Source: Amycolatopsis sp. CA-126428
GTDB taxonomy: Bacteria; Actinomycetota; Actinomycetes; Mycobacteriales; Pseudonocardiaceae
Length of the DNA: 64,000 bases
Direction of reading: 5' to 3'
NCBI RefSeq assembly: GCF_002904335.1
Contig: NZ_PPHF01000139.1
Coordinates: 57,886 to 121,885 of the forward strand
Both the position numbers and the translations under genes were made by a program. The stretch's first letter is position 1. Each line of letters begins with the position of its first letter. Under the pieces are notes generated by a model. That model searched no databases and had not been told where the DNA came from. It was given only the letters and a program-made list of their open reading frames with translations. This document shows positions 55,725-64,000 of this stretch, in pieces.

Positions 55725-57416
55725 GTGCGTCTCTCCCGGACAGGATTGAAAGGACTGGCGGCCGCGACGGCCGCCCTCTTCGCCGCCTCCGTGCCCGCCG
55801 CGGCCGCCGACCCGCTCGCCCCGTACACCACCCAGCAGCTGAGCTGGGGCGACTGCCCGTTCAAGCCGGCCGCGGAGGAGAAGCCCGCGCAGTGCGCCCG
55901 GGTCACGGTCCCGCGCGACTGGGCCGACCCGGCCGCCGGGCCGGAGCTCGAGGTGTCGATCAGCCGGGTCGCCGCGACCGGCGAGCGGCACGGCGCCATC
56001 CTGCTCAACCCCGGCGGTCCCGGTGGCCAGGGCACCCCGCTCGCGGGCGCGCTCGCCGCCCTGCAGCCGACGGTGAACGAGCTCTACGACTTCGTCGGCA
56101 TGGACCCCCGCGGCACCGGCCACGCGGGCACCGACGACAACGGCTTCCAGTGCCAGGTGCCGGTCGGCCGCCTGCCGGCGGGACCGCTCGACGCCCGCGA
56201 CCGCTCCGCGGCGAGCATCGCGGCCCACCAGCAGGTCCCCCGGGCCATCGCCGAGGCCTGCCAGAGCGACGCGCTCGCGCCGTTCGTCACGACCTGGCAG
56301 ACCGCGCACGACATGGACCTGATCCGCACCCTGCTCGGGGACGAGAAGCTCAACTACCTCGGCTACTCCTACGGAACGTGGCTCGGCGCCAAGTACGCGT
56401 CACTGTTCCCGGCGCACACCGGCAAGACCGTGCTCGACTCCAGCGTCGACTTCGAAGGCCGGCTGCAGGCCGACTTCGAAGCGTTCCCCGTCATCGACCA
56501 GCGGCAGTTCGACGACGTCTACCTGCCGTGGCTCGCGCGGAACTTCGCCGACCAGCTGGGCTCCACGGCCGCCGAGGTCAAGGCGAAGTGGGAGCGCGTG
56601 CGCGCGTACTACGGCACGCACGGCCTCGCCCCCGACACCTACGACGGCGTCTTCGTCGGCAACGGCAGCCGCGTCCGGTGGCTGCTCGGCGCGCTGATCT
56701 TCCTCCTGGGCGCACAGGCGCTCGACGGAACGCCGCCCGCGGACCCGGCGGCCCTCTCCGGCGACCTGGACGCGGTGTCCCGCACGACGTTCGGCGTCCC
56801 GGCGGCCGAGCTGACCACGGACCGCGTGGTGGCCGCGGACCTCGCCCCGGACTACACGCAGCGGCCCGGCACCCGCTTCTCCGTGGCGTGCGGCGACCAG
56901 CCCACCCGCACGGCGGCCTGGTACGAGCGGCTCAGCGACCGGCAAGGCCCGCGGTACCCGCTGTTCGGCTGGGCGTACGGCCTGGGCGAAACGTGCGGCT
57001 TCTGGTCCGACAAGCCACGCCACGAACTCCCGGACGTGCCCCCCGAGGCGGCGGCGAACATCCTGGTCGTGCAGGGCGAGTTCGACCCGCAGACCGGCTA
57101 CGAGCAGGCGACCGCGGGAGCCCGCGCGGCCGGCGTCCCCCTGGTGTCGGTGGACGACTCGCCGTTCCACGGGCAGTACGCCTTGGCGGGCAACCCGTGC
57201 GTGGACGGTCTCGTGAACGTGTTCCTGGTCAAGAACTCCCGGCCGCGCGCGACGACTTGTCCGGGCGTGCCCCTCCCGGGCGAGGACCAGGTGTACCCGG
57301 TCGCCGGCCCGGTGCGCGGTGCGGCGATGTCCGTCCAAGCGGGACAGACCGGTGCCGCGGCGGCCTTGCGCACGCGGGTGCAGGACGAGATCAGCGCGGT
57401 GAACCGGCAGAGGTAA
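55725..57416 (+). CDS. Secreted alpha/beta-hydrolase, tripeptidyl aminopeptidase-like
   Basis: 563 residues. Signal peptide (1-24, ends AAAADP), alpha/beta-hydrolase core (about 65-215) with oxyanion motif LNPGGPGGQG and nucleophile Ser215 (GYSYGTWLG), a helical cap, then the TAP-like C-terminal domain with Asp454 (EFDPQTGY) and His482 (SPFHGQYAL). Such enzymes release short peptides from protein N-termini or hydrolyse esters outside the cell. GTG 55725 has GGAAGGA 5 bases upstream; longer starts would bury the signal peptide. Confidence 0.9.
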   Translation: MRLSRTGLKGLAAATAALFAASVPAAAADPLAPYTTQQLSWGDCPFKPAAEEKPAQCARVTVPRDWADPAAGPELEVSISRVAATGERHGAILLNPGGPGGQGTPLAGALAALQPTVNELYDFVGMDPRGTGHAGTDDNGFQCQVPVGRLPAGPLDARDRSAASIAAHQQVPRAIAEACQSDALAPFVTTWQTAHDMDLIRTLLGDEKLNYLGYSYGTWLGAKYASLFPAHTGKTVLDSSVDFEGRLQADFEAFPVIDQRQFDDVYLPWLARNFADQLGSTAAEVKAKWERVRAYYGTHGLAPDTYDGVFVGNGSRVRWLLGALIFLLGAQALDGTPPADPAALSGDLDAVSRTTFGVPAAELTTDRVVAADLAPDYTQRPGTRFSVACGDQPTRTAAWYERLSDRQGPRYPLFGWAYGLGETCGFWSDKPRHELPDVPPEAAANILVVQGEFDPQTGYEQATAGARAAGVPLVSVDDSPFHGQYALAGNPCVDGLVNVFLVKNSRPRATTCPGVPLPGEDQVYPVAGPVRGAAMSVQAGQTGAAAALRTRVQDEISAVNRQR

Positions 57417-57517
57417 CCGGAAGCGCGTGGAGGTGGTCCGTGGTCGGCCCGGCTCCCCGGCCGGGGCCGGCCGCGCGCTAGCATCCCGGCGGCGACCGCG
57501 CCGACCAGGAGGCGAAC

Positions 57518-58711
57518 ATGGCGGACGAACGCGGCGTCGAAGCCGTCGAGCAGTGGTTCCGGCGGCGCGGGCTGCCCGCCGTGGTGCGGGGGCGGCCCGC
57601 CCACCTGCTCGTCCGCATCGCGCCGGCCGTCGTGTTCATCGGGGGCTGGCGGGTGCTGACCGCCGTACTGTCCGCTGTGGACGGTGAAACGGACGCGGAC
57701 TTCGACCGGCTGATGGACAACGGCCTCTTCGCGCTGGGCTACAGCGGCCTGCTGCTGAGCCTGGTCGTCGGTCCCGGCCTCGGCTCCTGGCTCACCGCCC
57801 GGTGGGTGCGGCGCAAGCTGGTCGAGCGCGGCGGGACCGTGCCCGCGGCGGTCATGGCGGCCCTGTTCGTGGTCGTCGTGCCCGTCGTCGACCGGGTCGT
57901 CGACGGCGACGCGGTGGCGCTCGGCCTGCTCACCCAGCTCGCGATCCTGGCCGGGCTGTTCGCGGCCGCGTTCGCCGGGGTCGGCTCGATCGTCGGCTGG
58001 GCGCTGCGGGCCGCCTACCGCCAAGCCCGGCTGCTCGGCGAACTGACCAGCCGGGCGCTGCCGCTCCTGCTGCTGTTCACCGTCTTCGGCTTCTTCACCA
58101 CGGAGATCTGGCAGGTCGGCGCCGCCCTGCCGCGGGAGCGGATGTGGCTGGTCGCCGGGCTCCTGGCCGGGGTCGCCGTGGTCTTCCTGCTCGCGATGCT
58201 CAAGGACGAGGTCACCCGGCTGACCCAGTCGCGCGCCGCCCCGGTCGGCCTCGACAAGCTGCGCGAAACCCCGCTGGCGGCCTTCCTGGCGGACGACGTC
58301 CCCGCCGATCGGCCGCCGCTCACGAAGCTGGAACGGGCGAACATGGTCCTCGTCCTGGTCCTGACCCAGGTGCTGCAGACGTTCGTCCTGGCCACGCTGG
58401 TGTTCGTCTTCTTCGTGGTGTTCGGGATCGTCGCGGTGCAGCACGCGGTGATCAAGGCGTGGATCGGCCGCGACCCCGCCGGCGGCACGCTGTTCGGCAT
58501 CCAGCTGCCGGTACCGCAGGAGCTGCTGCAGGTCTCCTTGTTCATCGCCGCGTTCTCCGGCCTGTACTTCGCCGCGTCGACGGTGACCGACGCCAAGTAC
58601 CGCAGCGCCTTCTTCGACCCGCTCGCCGACCACCTGGCGGTGAGCCTCGTGGCCAGGGACCTCTACCTCGGCCGGCTCCTCGGTGTTCCGGCGGGCGCCG
58701 CGGAACACTGA
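57518..58711 (+). CDS. Polytopic membrane protein of unknown function
   Basis: 397 residues, about eight membrane helices. A soluble N-terminus (1-28), two helices, an acidic loop (GETDADFDRL), then helices and a cytoplasmic loop (about 220-265, KDEVTRLTQSRAAPVGLDKLRETPLAAFLADDVPADRPPL) before the last membrane domain. No transporter signature. Related multi-helix proteins are widespread in actinomycetes without assigned function. Ribosome site AGGAGG before ATG 57518. Confidence 0.78.
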   Translation: MADERGVEAVEQWFRRRGLPAVVRGRPAHLLVRIAPAVVFIGGWRVLTAVLSAVDGETDADFDRLMDNGLFALGYSGLLLSLVVGPGLGSWLTARWVRRKLVERGGTVPAAVMAALFVVVVPVVDRVVDGDAVALGLLTQLAILAGLFAAAFAGVGSIVGWALRAAYRQARLLGELTSRALPLLLLFTVFGFFTTEIWQVGAALPRERMWLVAGLLAGVAVVFLLAMLKDEVTRLTQSRAAPVGLDKLRETPLAAFLADDVPADRPPLTKLERANMVLVLVLTQVLQTFVLATLVFVFFVVFGIVAVQHAVIKAWIGRDPAGGTLFGIQLPVPQELLQVSLFIAAFSGLYFAASTVTDAKYRSAFFDPLADHLAVSLVARDLYLGRLLGVPAGAAEH

Positions 58712-58780
58712 GGAAGCCCGGCTGCGGGAGCGCACCTCGGGCGGGCAACGTCCGGATTGTGCCGTCCGCCACCTTGTAGG

Positions 58781-58799
58781 TTAGGTAAGGCTGACCTTA
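58781..58799. promoter_or_regulatory. Iron box (DtxR/IdeR operator)
   Basis: TTAGGTAAGGCTGACCTTA, a 19-bp interrupted palindrome almost identical to the DtxR/IdeR consensus (TTAGGTTAGGCTAACCTAA). It lies 11 bases before the ABC ATPase start, overlapping the promoter, so iron-loaded IdeR should shut off the importer. Confidence 0.9.
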
Positions 58800-58809
58800 T
58801 TGTCCTCGT

Positions 58810-59646
58810 GTGTCCCTGCCCCACCGCACCGATCCCGGTGTGCACGCCCGTGAGGTCGACGTCGCCTACGGCAACGACGTCGTCGTGCGTGCCGCGTCCG
58901 TCTCCCTCGCCGCGGGGACCGTGACCGCGCTGATCGGCCCGAACGGCAGCGGGAAGTCGACCCTGCTGCGGGCGCTCGCCCGGCTGCACCCGCCGGTCGC
59001 CGGCTCGGTCACCTTCGCCGACGGAGCCGACCTGCGTGCTCTGTCCGGAAAGGACGTGGCCCGGCGGATCACCCTGCTGTCGCAGCACCGGACCGCGCCG
59101 GGCGGGGTGTGCGTCCGGGAGCTGGTCGAGTTCGGCAGGCACCCGCACCGGTCGCGGTGGGGCGGCCGCGACCCCGGGGGACCCGCCGCCGTCGCGCGGG
59201 CGATGGAGCTGACCGGCCTGTCCGCGCTCGCCGACCGGCCGGTGCAGGCGCTGTCCGGCGGCCAGGCGCAGCGGGTGTGGCTCGCCGCCTGCCTGGCCCA
59301 GGACACCGGGCTGCTGCTGCTCGACGAACCCACGACCTTCCTCGACCTGCGGTACCAGGTCGAGATCCTCGACGTCGTCCGCGACCTCGCCGACCGGCAC
59401 CGCGTCGGGGTCGGCGTGGTGCTGCACGACCTCGACCAGGCCGCGGCGGTCGCCGACCGGGTGCTGCTGCTCGAAGGCGGCCGGGTCACCGCCGAGGGCT
59501 CCCCCGCCGACGTGCTGACCCCGGAAAACCTCACCCGCGCCTACGGCATCCGCGTGGACGTCGTGCCCGACCCGGCCGGCGGGCGGATCCACACCCGCGC
59601 GGTCGGCCGCTTCAACGACACCAGCGCGCGCACCGCGTCGGCCTGA
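58810..59646 (+). CDS. fecE: Ferric-siderophore ABC transporter ATPase
   Basis: 278 residues. Walker A GPNGSGKST, Q-loop TLLSQHRT, signature LSGGQAQR, Walker B LLLLDEP and the H-loop His are all present. It belongs to the FepC/FecE family energising uptake of iron-siderophores or haem. GTG 58810 is close behind the iron box with no ribosome site, so the message is probably leaderless. First of three genes with the binding protein and fused permease. Confidence 0.93.
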   Translation: MSLPHRTDPGVHAREVDVAYGNDVVVRAASVSLAAGTVTALIGPNGSGKSTLLRALARLHPPVAGSVTFADGADLRALSGKDVARRITLLSQHRTAPGGVCVRELVEFGRHPHRSRWGGRDPGGPAAVARAMELTGLSALADRPVQALSGGQAQRVWLAACLAQDTGLLLLDEPTTFLDLRYQVEILDVVRDLADRHRVGVGVVLHDLDQAAAVADRVLLLEGGRVTAEGSPADVLTPENLTRAYGIRVDVVPDPAGGRIHTRAVGRFNDTSARTASA

Positions 59647-59679
59647 CCGGTGCGCCGTCATCGAAAACCCAGGAGAGAC

Positions 59680-60657
59680 ATGCGGATCACCCGGCTGCTC
59701 CTCGGCCTGTCCGCGGCCGCCACGTTCTTCGTGGCCGGCTGCGGGACCACCGAGGCGCCCACGGACAACGCCGCCGCCACGAGCGGCGCCGGCCCGGTCA
59801 CGGTCGTCGACTCGCGCGGCAAGGAAGTGCGGCTGCCCGGCCCGGCCAAGCGCGTCGCGGCGACCGAGTGGAACGCCGTCGAGCACCTCGTGTCGCTCGG
59901 CGTCATGCCGGTCGGCGTGTCCGACATCAAGGGTTACGGCCAGTGGGTCAGCGCGGAAAAGCTCGACGGCACGCCGAAGGACATCGGCACCCGCGGTGAG
60001 CCGAGCCTCGACACGCTCGGCTCGCTGGGGCTCGACCTGGTGGTCGTCACCGACAGCGTGACCGAAGGCGCGCTCGAGCAGATCGAGGCGAAGGTCCCGG
60101 TCGTCGTCATCAACGGGGGCAACGCCCAGGACCCGGTCGCCGGGATGTACGCCGGGCTGGACGTGATCGCGAAGGCCACCGGTACCGAGGCCAAGGCCGC
60201 CCAGCTGAAGGCCGAGTTCGAGCAGAAGCTCGCCGCGGGCCGCGCCGAAGTGGCGAACCGGGGCGCCCTGGGGCAGAAAGTCGCGTTCTCCGACGCCTAC
60301 GTCACCTCCGGCTCGGTCAGCATCCGGCCCTACACCAAGGGCGCGCTGGTCTCCGCCGTGTTCGGCCGCCTCGGCCTCGAGACCGCCTGGCCGATGGACG
60401 GCGACGCGGTCTACGGCCTCGCGCAGGCCGACGTCGAGGGACTGACCCGGCTGCCCGACGTCCGGTTCTGGTACATCGCCAACAACGCCGACGGCGACCC
60501 GTACCAGCAGCAGCTGGCGGGCAACGCGATCTGGACGAGCCTCCCGTTCGTCAAGAGCGGCAAGGTGCACCGCTTCCCGGATTCCCTGTGGATGTTCGGC
60601 GGCCCGAAGTCCATGGCGCAGTTCGTCGACGCGGCCGTCGCCGCGCTCGAGAAATAG
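59680..60657 (+). CDS. Siderophore-binding lipoprotein
   Basis: 325 residues. Lipoprotein signal with lipobox FVAGC (Cys21), then a two-lobe FepB/FhuD-type binding fold: VTVVDSRGKEVRLPGPAKRVAATEWNAVEHLVSLGVMPVGVSD, LDTLGSLGLDLVV, WMFGGPKSMAQFVDAA. It captures iron-siderophore outside the membrane for the permease encoded next. Ribosome site AGGAGAG before ATG 59680. LspA, also encoded in this window, should process it. Confidence 0.93.
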   Translation: MRITRLLLGLSAAATFFVAGCGTTEAPTDNAAATSGAGPVTVVDSRGKEVRLPGPAKRVAATEWNAVEHLVSLGVMPVGVSDIKGYGQWVSAEKLDGTPKDIGTRGEPSLDTLGSLGLDLVVVTDSVTEGALEQIEAKVPVVVINGGNAQDPVAGMYAGLDVIAKATGTEAKAAQLKAEFEQKLAAGRAEVANRGALGQKVAFSDAYVTSGSVSIRPYTKGALVSAVFGRLGLETAWPMDGDAVYGLAQADVEGLTRLPDVRFWYIANNADGDPYQQQLAGNAIWTSLPFVKSGKVHRFPDSLWMFGGPKSMAQFVDAAVAALEK

Positions 60658-60659
60658 CG

Positions 60660-62732
60660 GTGGTCACCCGGACCGGGCCGCCCGTGGTCGCCGTCCGGCG
60701 GCGCGGGCGGCTCGCGCTGCTCGGCTGCTCGCTCGCCGCGCTGATCCTGCTGGGTTCGGCGGTGCACCTGACGCAGGGCACCGCGAACCTGGCCGGGCCG
60801 GACGTGCTGCGGCTGGTGTTCGGTGGCGGGACCGGCGACACGGCCGCCGTCGTGGTCGAGTCGCGGTTGCCGCGCCTGCTCGCGGCACTGGTCGTCGGGG
60901 GCGCGCTCGGCGTGGCCGGCGCGGTGCTGCAGTCGGTGTCCCGCAACGCCTTGGCGTCGCCGGACACGCTGGCCGTCAACGCCGGGGCGCACCTGGCGGT
61001 CGTCGCCGTGGCCGCGTTCGGCGTCTCGCTGCCCCTGCTCGGCGCGACCGGGGTCGCGTTCGCGGGCGGGCTGTCCGCGGCGGTGTTCGTGCTCGCGCTG
61101 TCCGGGACGGGCGGCACCGGGATCGTGCGGCTGGTGCTGGCGGGCACCGCGATCGCGCTGGCCCTGATCTCCGTGACCCAGGTCCTGCTGCTGTTGTACG
61201 CCCAGGAAACCCGCGGTCTCTTCGCCTGGGGCGAGGGATCGCTGGAGCAGAACGGGCTGGGTGGCCTCCGCACGCTCGGTCCCGTCGCCGGGGTGGCGCT
61301 GGCCGCGCTGCTCGCCATGGCCCGGCGGCTCGACCTGATCCACGTCGGCGACGACCACGCCAGGACGCTGGGTGTCCACATCGGACGGGTCCGGTTCGCC
61401 GCGATCACCCTGGCCGTGCTGCTGGCCGCGACGTCGGTGACCCTGGCCGGCCCGATCGGGTTCGTCGGCCTCGCCGCGCCGGCCGTGGCCCGGCTGCTCG
61501 CGTCGGTGGTGCCGGGCCTGCACCGGCACGCCGCGCTGCTCCCGTGCTCCGCGGCCCTGGGCGCGGCTCTCCTGCTGGGCGCCGACGTGCTGCTGCGCGC
61601 GCTCGTCGGCCCGCAACGAGCCCTGGAGGTACCGACGGGCGTCGTGACGACGATCCTCGGCGCGCTGTTCCTCGTGGTCCTCGCCCGGACGGCCCGGATC
61701 AGTCCGGCGACCGCCGCACCGCCCGCGGCCGGCGCGCGAGCCGGCGTGAGCGCTTTGCGGTACCGGGTGGTTCTCGTCGTGCTGGCGCTCGCGGTGGCCG
61801 GTGCCGCCGTGGGCGCGGTCCTGCTCGGCGACGCGAAGCTGCTGCTGGGCGACGTCGTCAACTGGGTGAGCGGCCAGGCGGGCCCGATCGTCACCGGTGT
61901 GCTGGACACCCGCGTCCCCCGCGTGGTGGCCGCGCTGCTGGCGGGCGCGGCACTGGCGCTGGGTGGCACGCTCACCCAGGCGGTCGCCCGCAACCCGCTG
62001 GCCGAACCGGGGATGATCGGCGTCGTCGGCGGGGCGGGCCTCGGCGCGGTCGCCGTGCTCACGGGCGTGTCCGGCGTCGGATTCCGGGCCCTGACCGGGT
62101 CCGCGGGCGTGGGCGCCGCCGTGGCGATGGCCGTGGTGTTCGCCGTGGCCGCCCGGGGCGGGTTCGCCGGCGAACGCCTGGTGCTGATCGGCTTCGGCGT
62201 GCACGCGGCGTCGCAGGCGCTGGTGACGTTGCTGATCACCCTGTCCGACCCGTGGAACGAGACCAAGGCGCTGACCTGGCTGGGCGGTTCGACCTACGGG
62301 CGGACGTTCCCGCACCTCGTGCCGATGGCGCTGGCGCTGCTGCTGGTGGCACCGGTGCTGGTCCGCCTGCGGCGCGAGCTCGACCTGCTGTCGCTGGACG
62401 ACGAGACGCCACGGGTCCTGGGCGTGCCGGTGGCCCGGACGCGGTTGCTGCTGCTGTCGTGCGCCGTCCTGCTGACCGGCGCGGCGGTCGCGGGCATCGG
62501 GGTGCTGACGTTCGTCGGGCTGGTCGCCCCGCACGCGGCCCGCGCGATCGTGGGCAGCCGGCACTCGCGCCTGCTGCCCGCGGCGGCGTTGCTGGGCGCG
62601 ATCCTGGTCTGCGCGGCGGACACGGCCGGCCGCACGGTCATCGCCCCGGGGCAGCTCCCGGCCGGCCTGATGACCGCGATCATCGGCGCGCCGTACTTCG
62701 GGTGGCTCCTGTACCGCCACCGGACCCGCTGA
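60660..62732 (+). CDS. Fused double FecCD siderophore permease
   Basis: 690 residues: two FecCD permease halves in one chain (about 15-345 and 365-690), each with about ten helices, as in FhuB. Repeated signatures RVRFAAITLAVLLAATSVTLAGPIGFVGLAAPAVARLL and RTRLLLLSCAVLLTGAAVAGIGVLTFVGLVAPHAAR hold the ATPase-contact region of each half. GTG 60660 is 2 bases after the binding-protein stop. The fusion removes the need for two separate permease genes. Confidence 0.94.
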   Translation: MVTRTGPPVVAVRRRGRLALLGCSLAALILLGSAVHLTQGTANLAGPDVLRLVFGGGTGDTAAVVVESRLPRLLAALVVGGALGVAGAVLQSVSRNALASPDTLAVNAGAHLAVVAVAAFGVSLPLLGATGVAFAGGLSAAVFVLALSGTGGTGIVRLVLAGTAIALALISVTQVLLLLYAQETRGLFAWGEGSLEQNGLGGLRTLGPVAGVALAALLAMARRLDLIHVGDDHARTLGVHIGRVRFAAITLAVLLAATSVTLAGPIGFVGLAAPAVARLLASVVPGLHRHAALLPCSAALGAALLLGADVLLRALVGPQRALEVPTGVVTTILGALFLVVLARTARISPATAAPPAAGARAGVSALRYRVVLVVLALAVAGAAVGAVLLGDAKLLLGDVVNWVSGQAGPIVTGVLDTRVPRVVAALLAGAALALGGTLTQAVARNPLAEPGMIGVVGGAGLGAVAVLTGVSGVGFRALTGSAGVGAAVAMAVVFAVAARGGFAGERLVLIGFGVHAASQALVTLLITLSDPWNETKALTWLGGSTYGRTFPHLVPMALALLLVAPVLVRLRRELDLLSLDDETPRVLGVPVARTRLLLLSCAVLLTGAAVAGIGVLTFVGLVAPHAARAIVGSRHSRLLPAAALLGAILVCAADTAGRTVIAPGQLPAGLMTAIIGAPYFGWLLYRHRTR

Positions 62733-63228
62733 CCGGTTCCTCCCGGCGTTTGAGCACTTCCGTGGGCAGCCCGAGGGTCTCGACGATCCGCCCCACGGCG
62801 TCACCGACCGCCACGAAGTCGTCGCCCAGCGGCTCCACCACCAGCCGGCGGACCATCGCGACGTGGGCGGGCGCGGAGGCGGCGAGATGCGCACGGCCGG
62901 CGTCGGTCAAGGTCGCGGTCGTGAACCGGCGGCCCTGGCCGGTGCAGACCTCGCGCGTCACCCAGCCCCGGTCCTCCAGGCGCGCCACCGCGTGCGAAAT
63001 GCGCGGCAGTGACCCGTTGGCCATCTCCGCGATCTGGCTCATCCGCAGGCATTCGCCCGGCATCATCGAGAGCCGCGCCAGGATCATGTAGCCCAGCAGC
63101 GTCAGGTCGGCGTCCCGCAGCAGCTGGCTCTCCAGCGCGCCCGGCAGCGTCAGCAGGACCTTCACCAGGTTGAGCCACGCCCGCTGCTCGCCTTCGCCGA
63201 GCCGGGGAAACGGTTGGTCGTCACGCAC
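62680..63228 (-). CDS. MarR-family regulator
   Basis: 182 residues, MarR winged helix (LTLLGYMILARLSMMPGECLRMSQIAEMANGSLPRISHAVARLEDRGWVTREV, wing CTGQGRRFTTATLTDAG). GTG 63228. The last part overlaps the 3' end of the permease gene by 53 bases on the other strand. Divergent from the DUF6069 gene, with a long palindrome in the 64-base gap, so it most likely represses both. Effector unknown. Confidence 0.9.
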   Translation of the reverse strand: MRDDQPFPRLGEGEQRAWLNLVKVLLTLPGALESQLLRDADLTLLGYMILARLSMMPGECLRMSQIAEMANGSLPRISHAVARLEDRGWVTREVCTGQGRRFTTATLTDAGRAHLAASAPAHVAMVRRLVVEPLGDDFVAVGDAVGRIVETLGLPTEVLKRREEPVSGSGGGTGATRSTARR

Positions 63229-63236
63229 GGCTTGAC

Positions 63237-63278
63237 TTTAACACGCAACCCAACCTACCGTTTGGGTTGCACGTTAAA
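63237..63278. promoter_or_regulatory. Operator palindrome between MarR and DUF6069 genes
   Basis: GCAACCCAA (63245-63253) and TTGGGTTGC (63262-63270) are perfect arms 8 bases apart. The symmetry extends to 17-base arms (63237-63253 and 63262-63278) with two mismatches. It covers both divergent promoters. Confidence 0.75.
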
Positions 63279-63292
63279 CCCAAGGAGGAGCG

Positions 63293-63724
63293 ATGCTCAC
63301 CACCGCCAAACCGGCCGCCCCCACCGCCACCACCGCCGTCCGCCTCGGCTTCGCCCTGTTGGCGGCGGCCGCGGTGAACACCGTGATCGCCCTCGGGGCG
63401 GTGGCGCTCGACGACGGCGGGATCCGCATGGGCCTGTCCCCCGCGTCCTACCTGCCGGCCACCGCCATCGGGCTGCTGCTGGGCACCGTCGGCTGGTTCG
63501 TGATCGCCCGCCGGGCGCCGAACGCGCTGCGCGTGGTCGTCCCCGCGGTCCTGGTTCTCACCTGGGTGCCGGACCTGATGCTGCTGAACGTGGGCGCCAC
63601 GGCCGCCAACGTCATCGGGCTGATGCTCATGCACCTGGTCGTCACCACGGCGGTCGTCACCGCACTCCGCCCGACCCTGGCCGCGTCCCCCGGCGGCGTC
63701 CAAGCGGTCGGGACGGCCGACTGA
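63293..63724 (+). CDS. DUF6069-type four-helix membrane protein
   Basis: 143 residues, four membrane helices (about 18-38, 55-78, 85-103, 112-130), with SPASYLPATAIGLLLGTVGWFVIARR and WVPDLMLL as conserved-looking stretches. Small proteins of this type commonly accompany MarR/TetR regulators in actinomycetes; function unknown. GAGGAG ribosome site before ATG 63293. Presumed target of the divergent MarR. Confidence 0.78.
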   Translation: MLTTAKPAAPTATTAVRLGFALLAAAAVNTVIALGAVALDDGGIRMGLSPASYLPATAIGLLLGTVGWFVIARRAPNALRVVVPAVLVLTWVPDLMLLNVGATAANVIGLMLMHLVVTTAVVTALRPTLAASPGGVQAVGTAD

Positions 63725-63930
63725 GGCTTGTCCGGTAGGCGATCCAGCTGCCGTTCGCTCGGATTGCGGACGTGGCACCGGCGCCGCCCACCGCGCGGCC
63801 GAAGGCGCCCGCGGCGGGCGACCACCGACGTTCGGATCCCGCGGCCTACCGGCAGCGCAACGTGGTCGAACGCTGCTTCAACCGGCTCAACCAGTTCGTG
63901 CTCCGGCTCGATGCCCTACCGGACAGCTCC
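63725..63930 (+). mobile_element. Remnant of an IS5-family insertion sequence with terminal repeats
   Basis: About 200 bases between inverted ends sharing TGTCCGGTAGG (63730-63740 and the complement at 63915-63926). The right part reads DPAAYRQRNVVERCFNRLNQF, the C-terminal catalytic Glu region of IS5-type DDE transposases (RNVVERCFNRLK), then a stop. The N-terminal two thirds are deleted. It sits immediately after the DUF6069 stop. Confidence 0.75.
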
Positions 63931-64000
63931 TAGGTGGCTGGTGTCGAACGGGGGTCTTGAGGGCGCCGACCGGCGGGGCGGGGCGGCTGTGGCCGGTTCT
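63931..64000. other. Window end, nothing recognised
   Basis: Seventy bases of GC-rich sequence after the IS remnant without a start, motif or repeat that I can support. Confidence 0.4.

Noticed and set aside
60411..62894. 827-residue minus-strand frame opposite the siderophore permease
   Set aside because: Low-complexity Gln/Arg/His composition typical of antisense to Leu/Ala-rich membrane proteins.
1..64000. Biosynthetic gene cluster, prophage, plasmid origin, tRNA or rRNA genes
   Set aside because: No PKS/NRPS, terpene or RiPP core genes, phage structural genes, origin repeats, or tRNA/rRNA-like sequences were found.

Overview
The window is very G+C-rich chromosomal DNA of a high-GC Gram-positive actinomycete. 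The gene set fits the Pseudonocardiaceae, with an Amycolatopsis-like organism most likely. Supporting signs are the actinobacterial division cluster (ftsZ-pgeF-yggS-sepF-yggT-divIVA), an ileS gene with an actinobacterial T-box leader, a SAM-IV-type riboswitch, a mycobacterial-type sigK/rskA locus, an F420-dependent LLM enzyme, many GTG starts and many 4-base start/stop overlaps. The genus is inference; no rRNA or tRNA gene is present.

Layout. 1-6800: an ArsR regulator, beta-phosphoglucomutase and a GH65 disaccharide phosphorylase (one sugar operon), a Ppx/GppA phosphatase, a sortase-like protein that lacks the catalytic cysteine, and an LLM oxidoreductase. 6870-14750: fumarylacetoacetase behind one very large gene with four tandem DUF885 modules, each keeping its HEAVPGHH motif. 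14840-18660: a winged-helix protein with a decapeptide repeat, rluD-like and lspA, and two tandem membrane paralogues, one of them frameshifted. 18670-28760: a class V aminotransferase under a SAM-IV riboswitch, a K+/H+ antiporter, an ArsR regulator, a class B PBP and ileS with its T-box, interrupted by two unusual arrays of 21-base units. 28840-33720: division genes. 33960-39430: a rearranged sigK locus (rskA, sigK, DUF1365, FAD oxidase, cfa, DUF1295) with a pair of SigK-like divergent promoters that look leaderless.

39400-46000 is a patchwork of small regulatory units: DinB, OhrR/OsmC, SDR/TetR, and a TetR regulon marked by three copies of AAACCGATCGGTTT that ends in a decayed hydrolase and a LacI-type protein without its DNA-binding domain. 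46100-52600 holds a secreted subtilisin-like protease and a module of MauE- and MauD-like redox proteins around a Tat-exported six-cysteine protein. 52660-58710 has a NarL-type two-component system, an RDD protein, a secreted alpha/beta-hydrolase and membrane proteins. 58780-62730 is an iron-box-controlled siderophore ABC importer with a fused double permease. The window ends with a MarR/DUF6069 pair sharing a palindromic operator and an IS5-type remnant.

Most of it is core chromosome in short co-oriented operons. The best candidates for undescribed biology are the four-module DUF885 protein, the mau-like redox module, the inverted 21-base arrays and the cysteine-less sortase.
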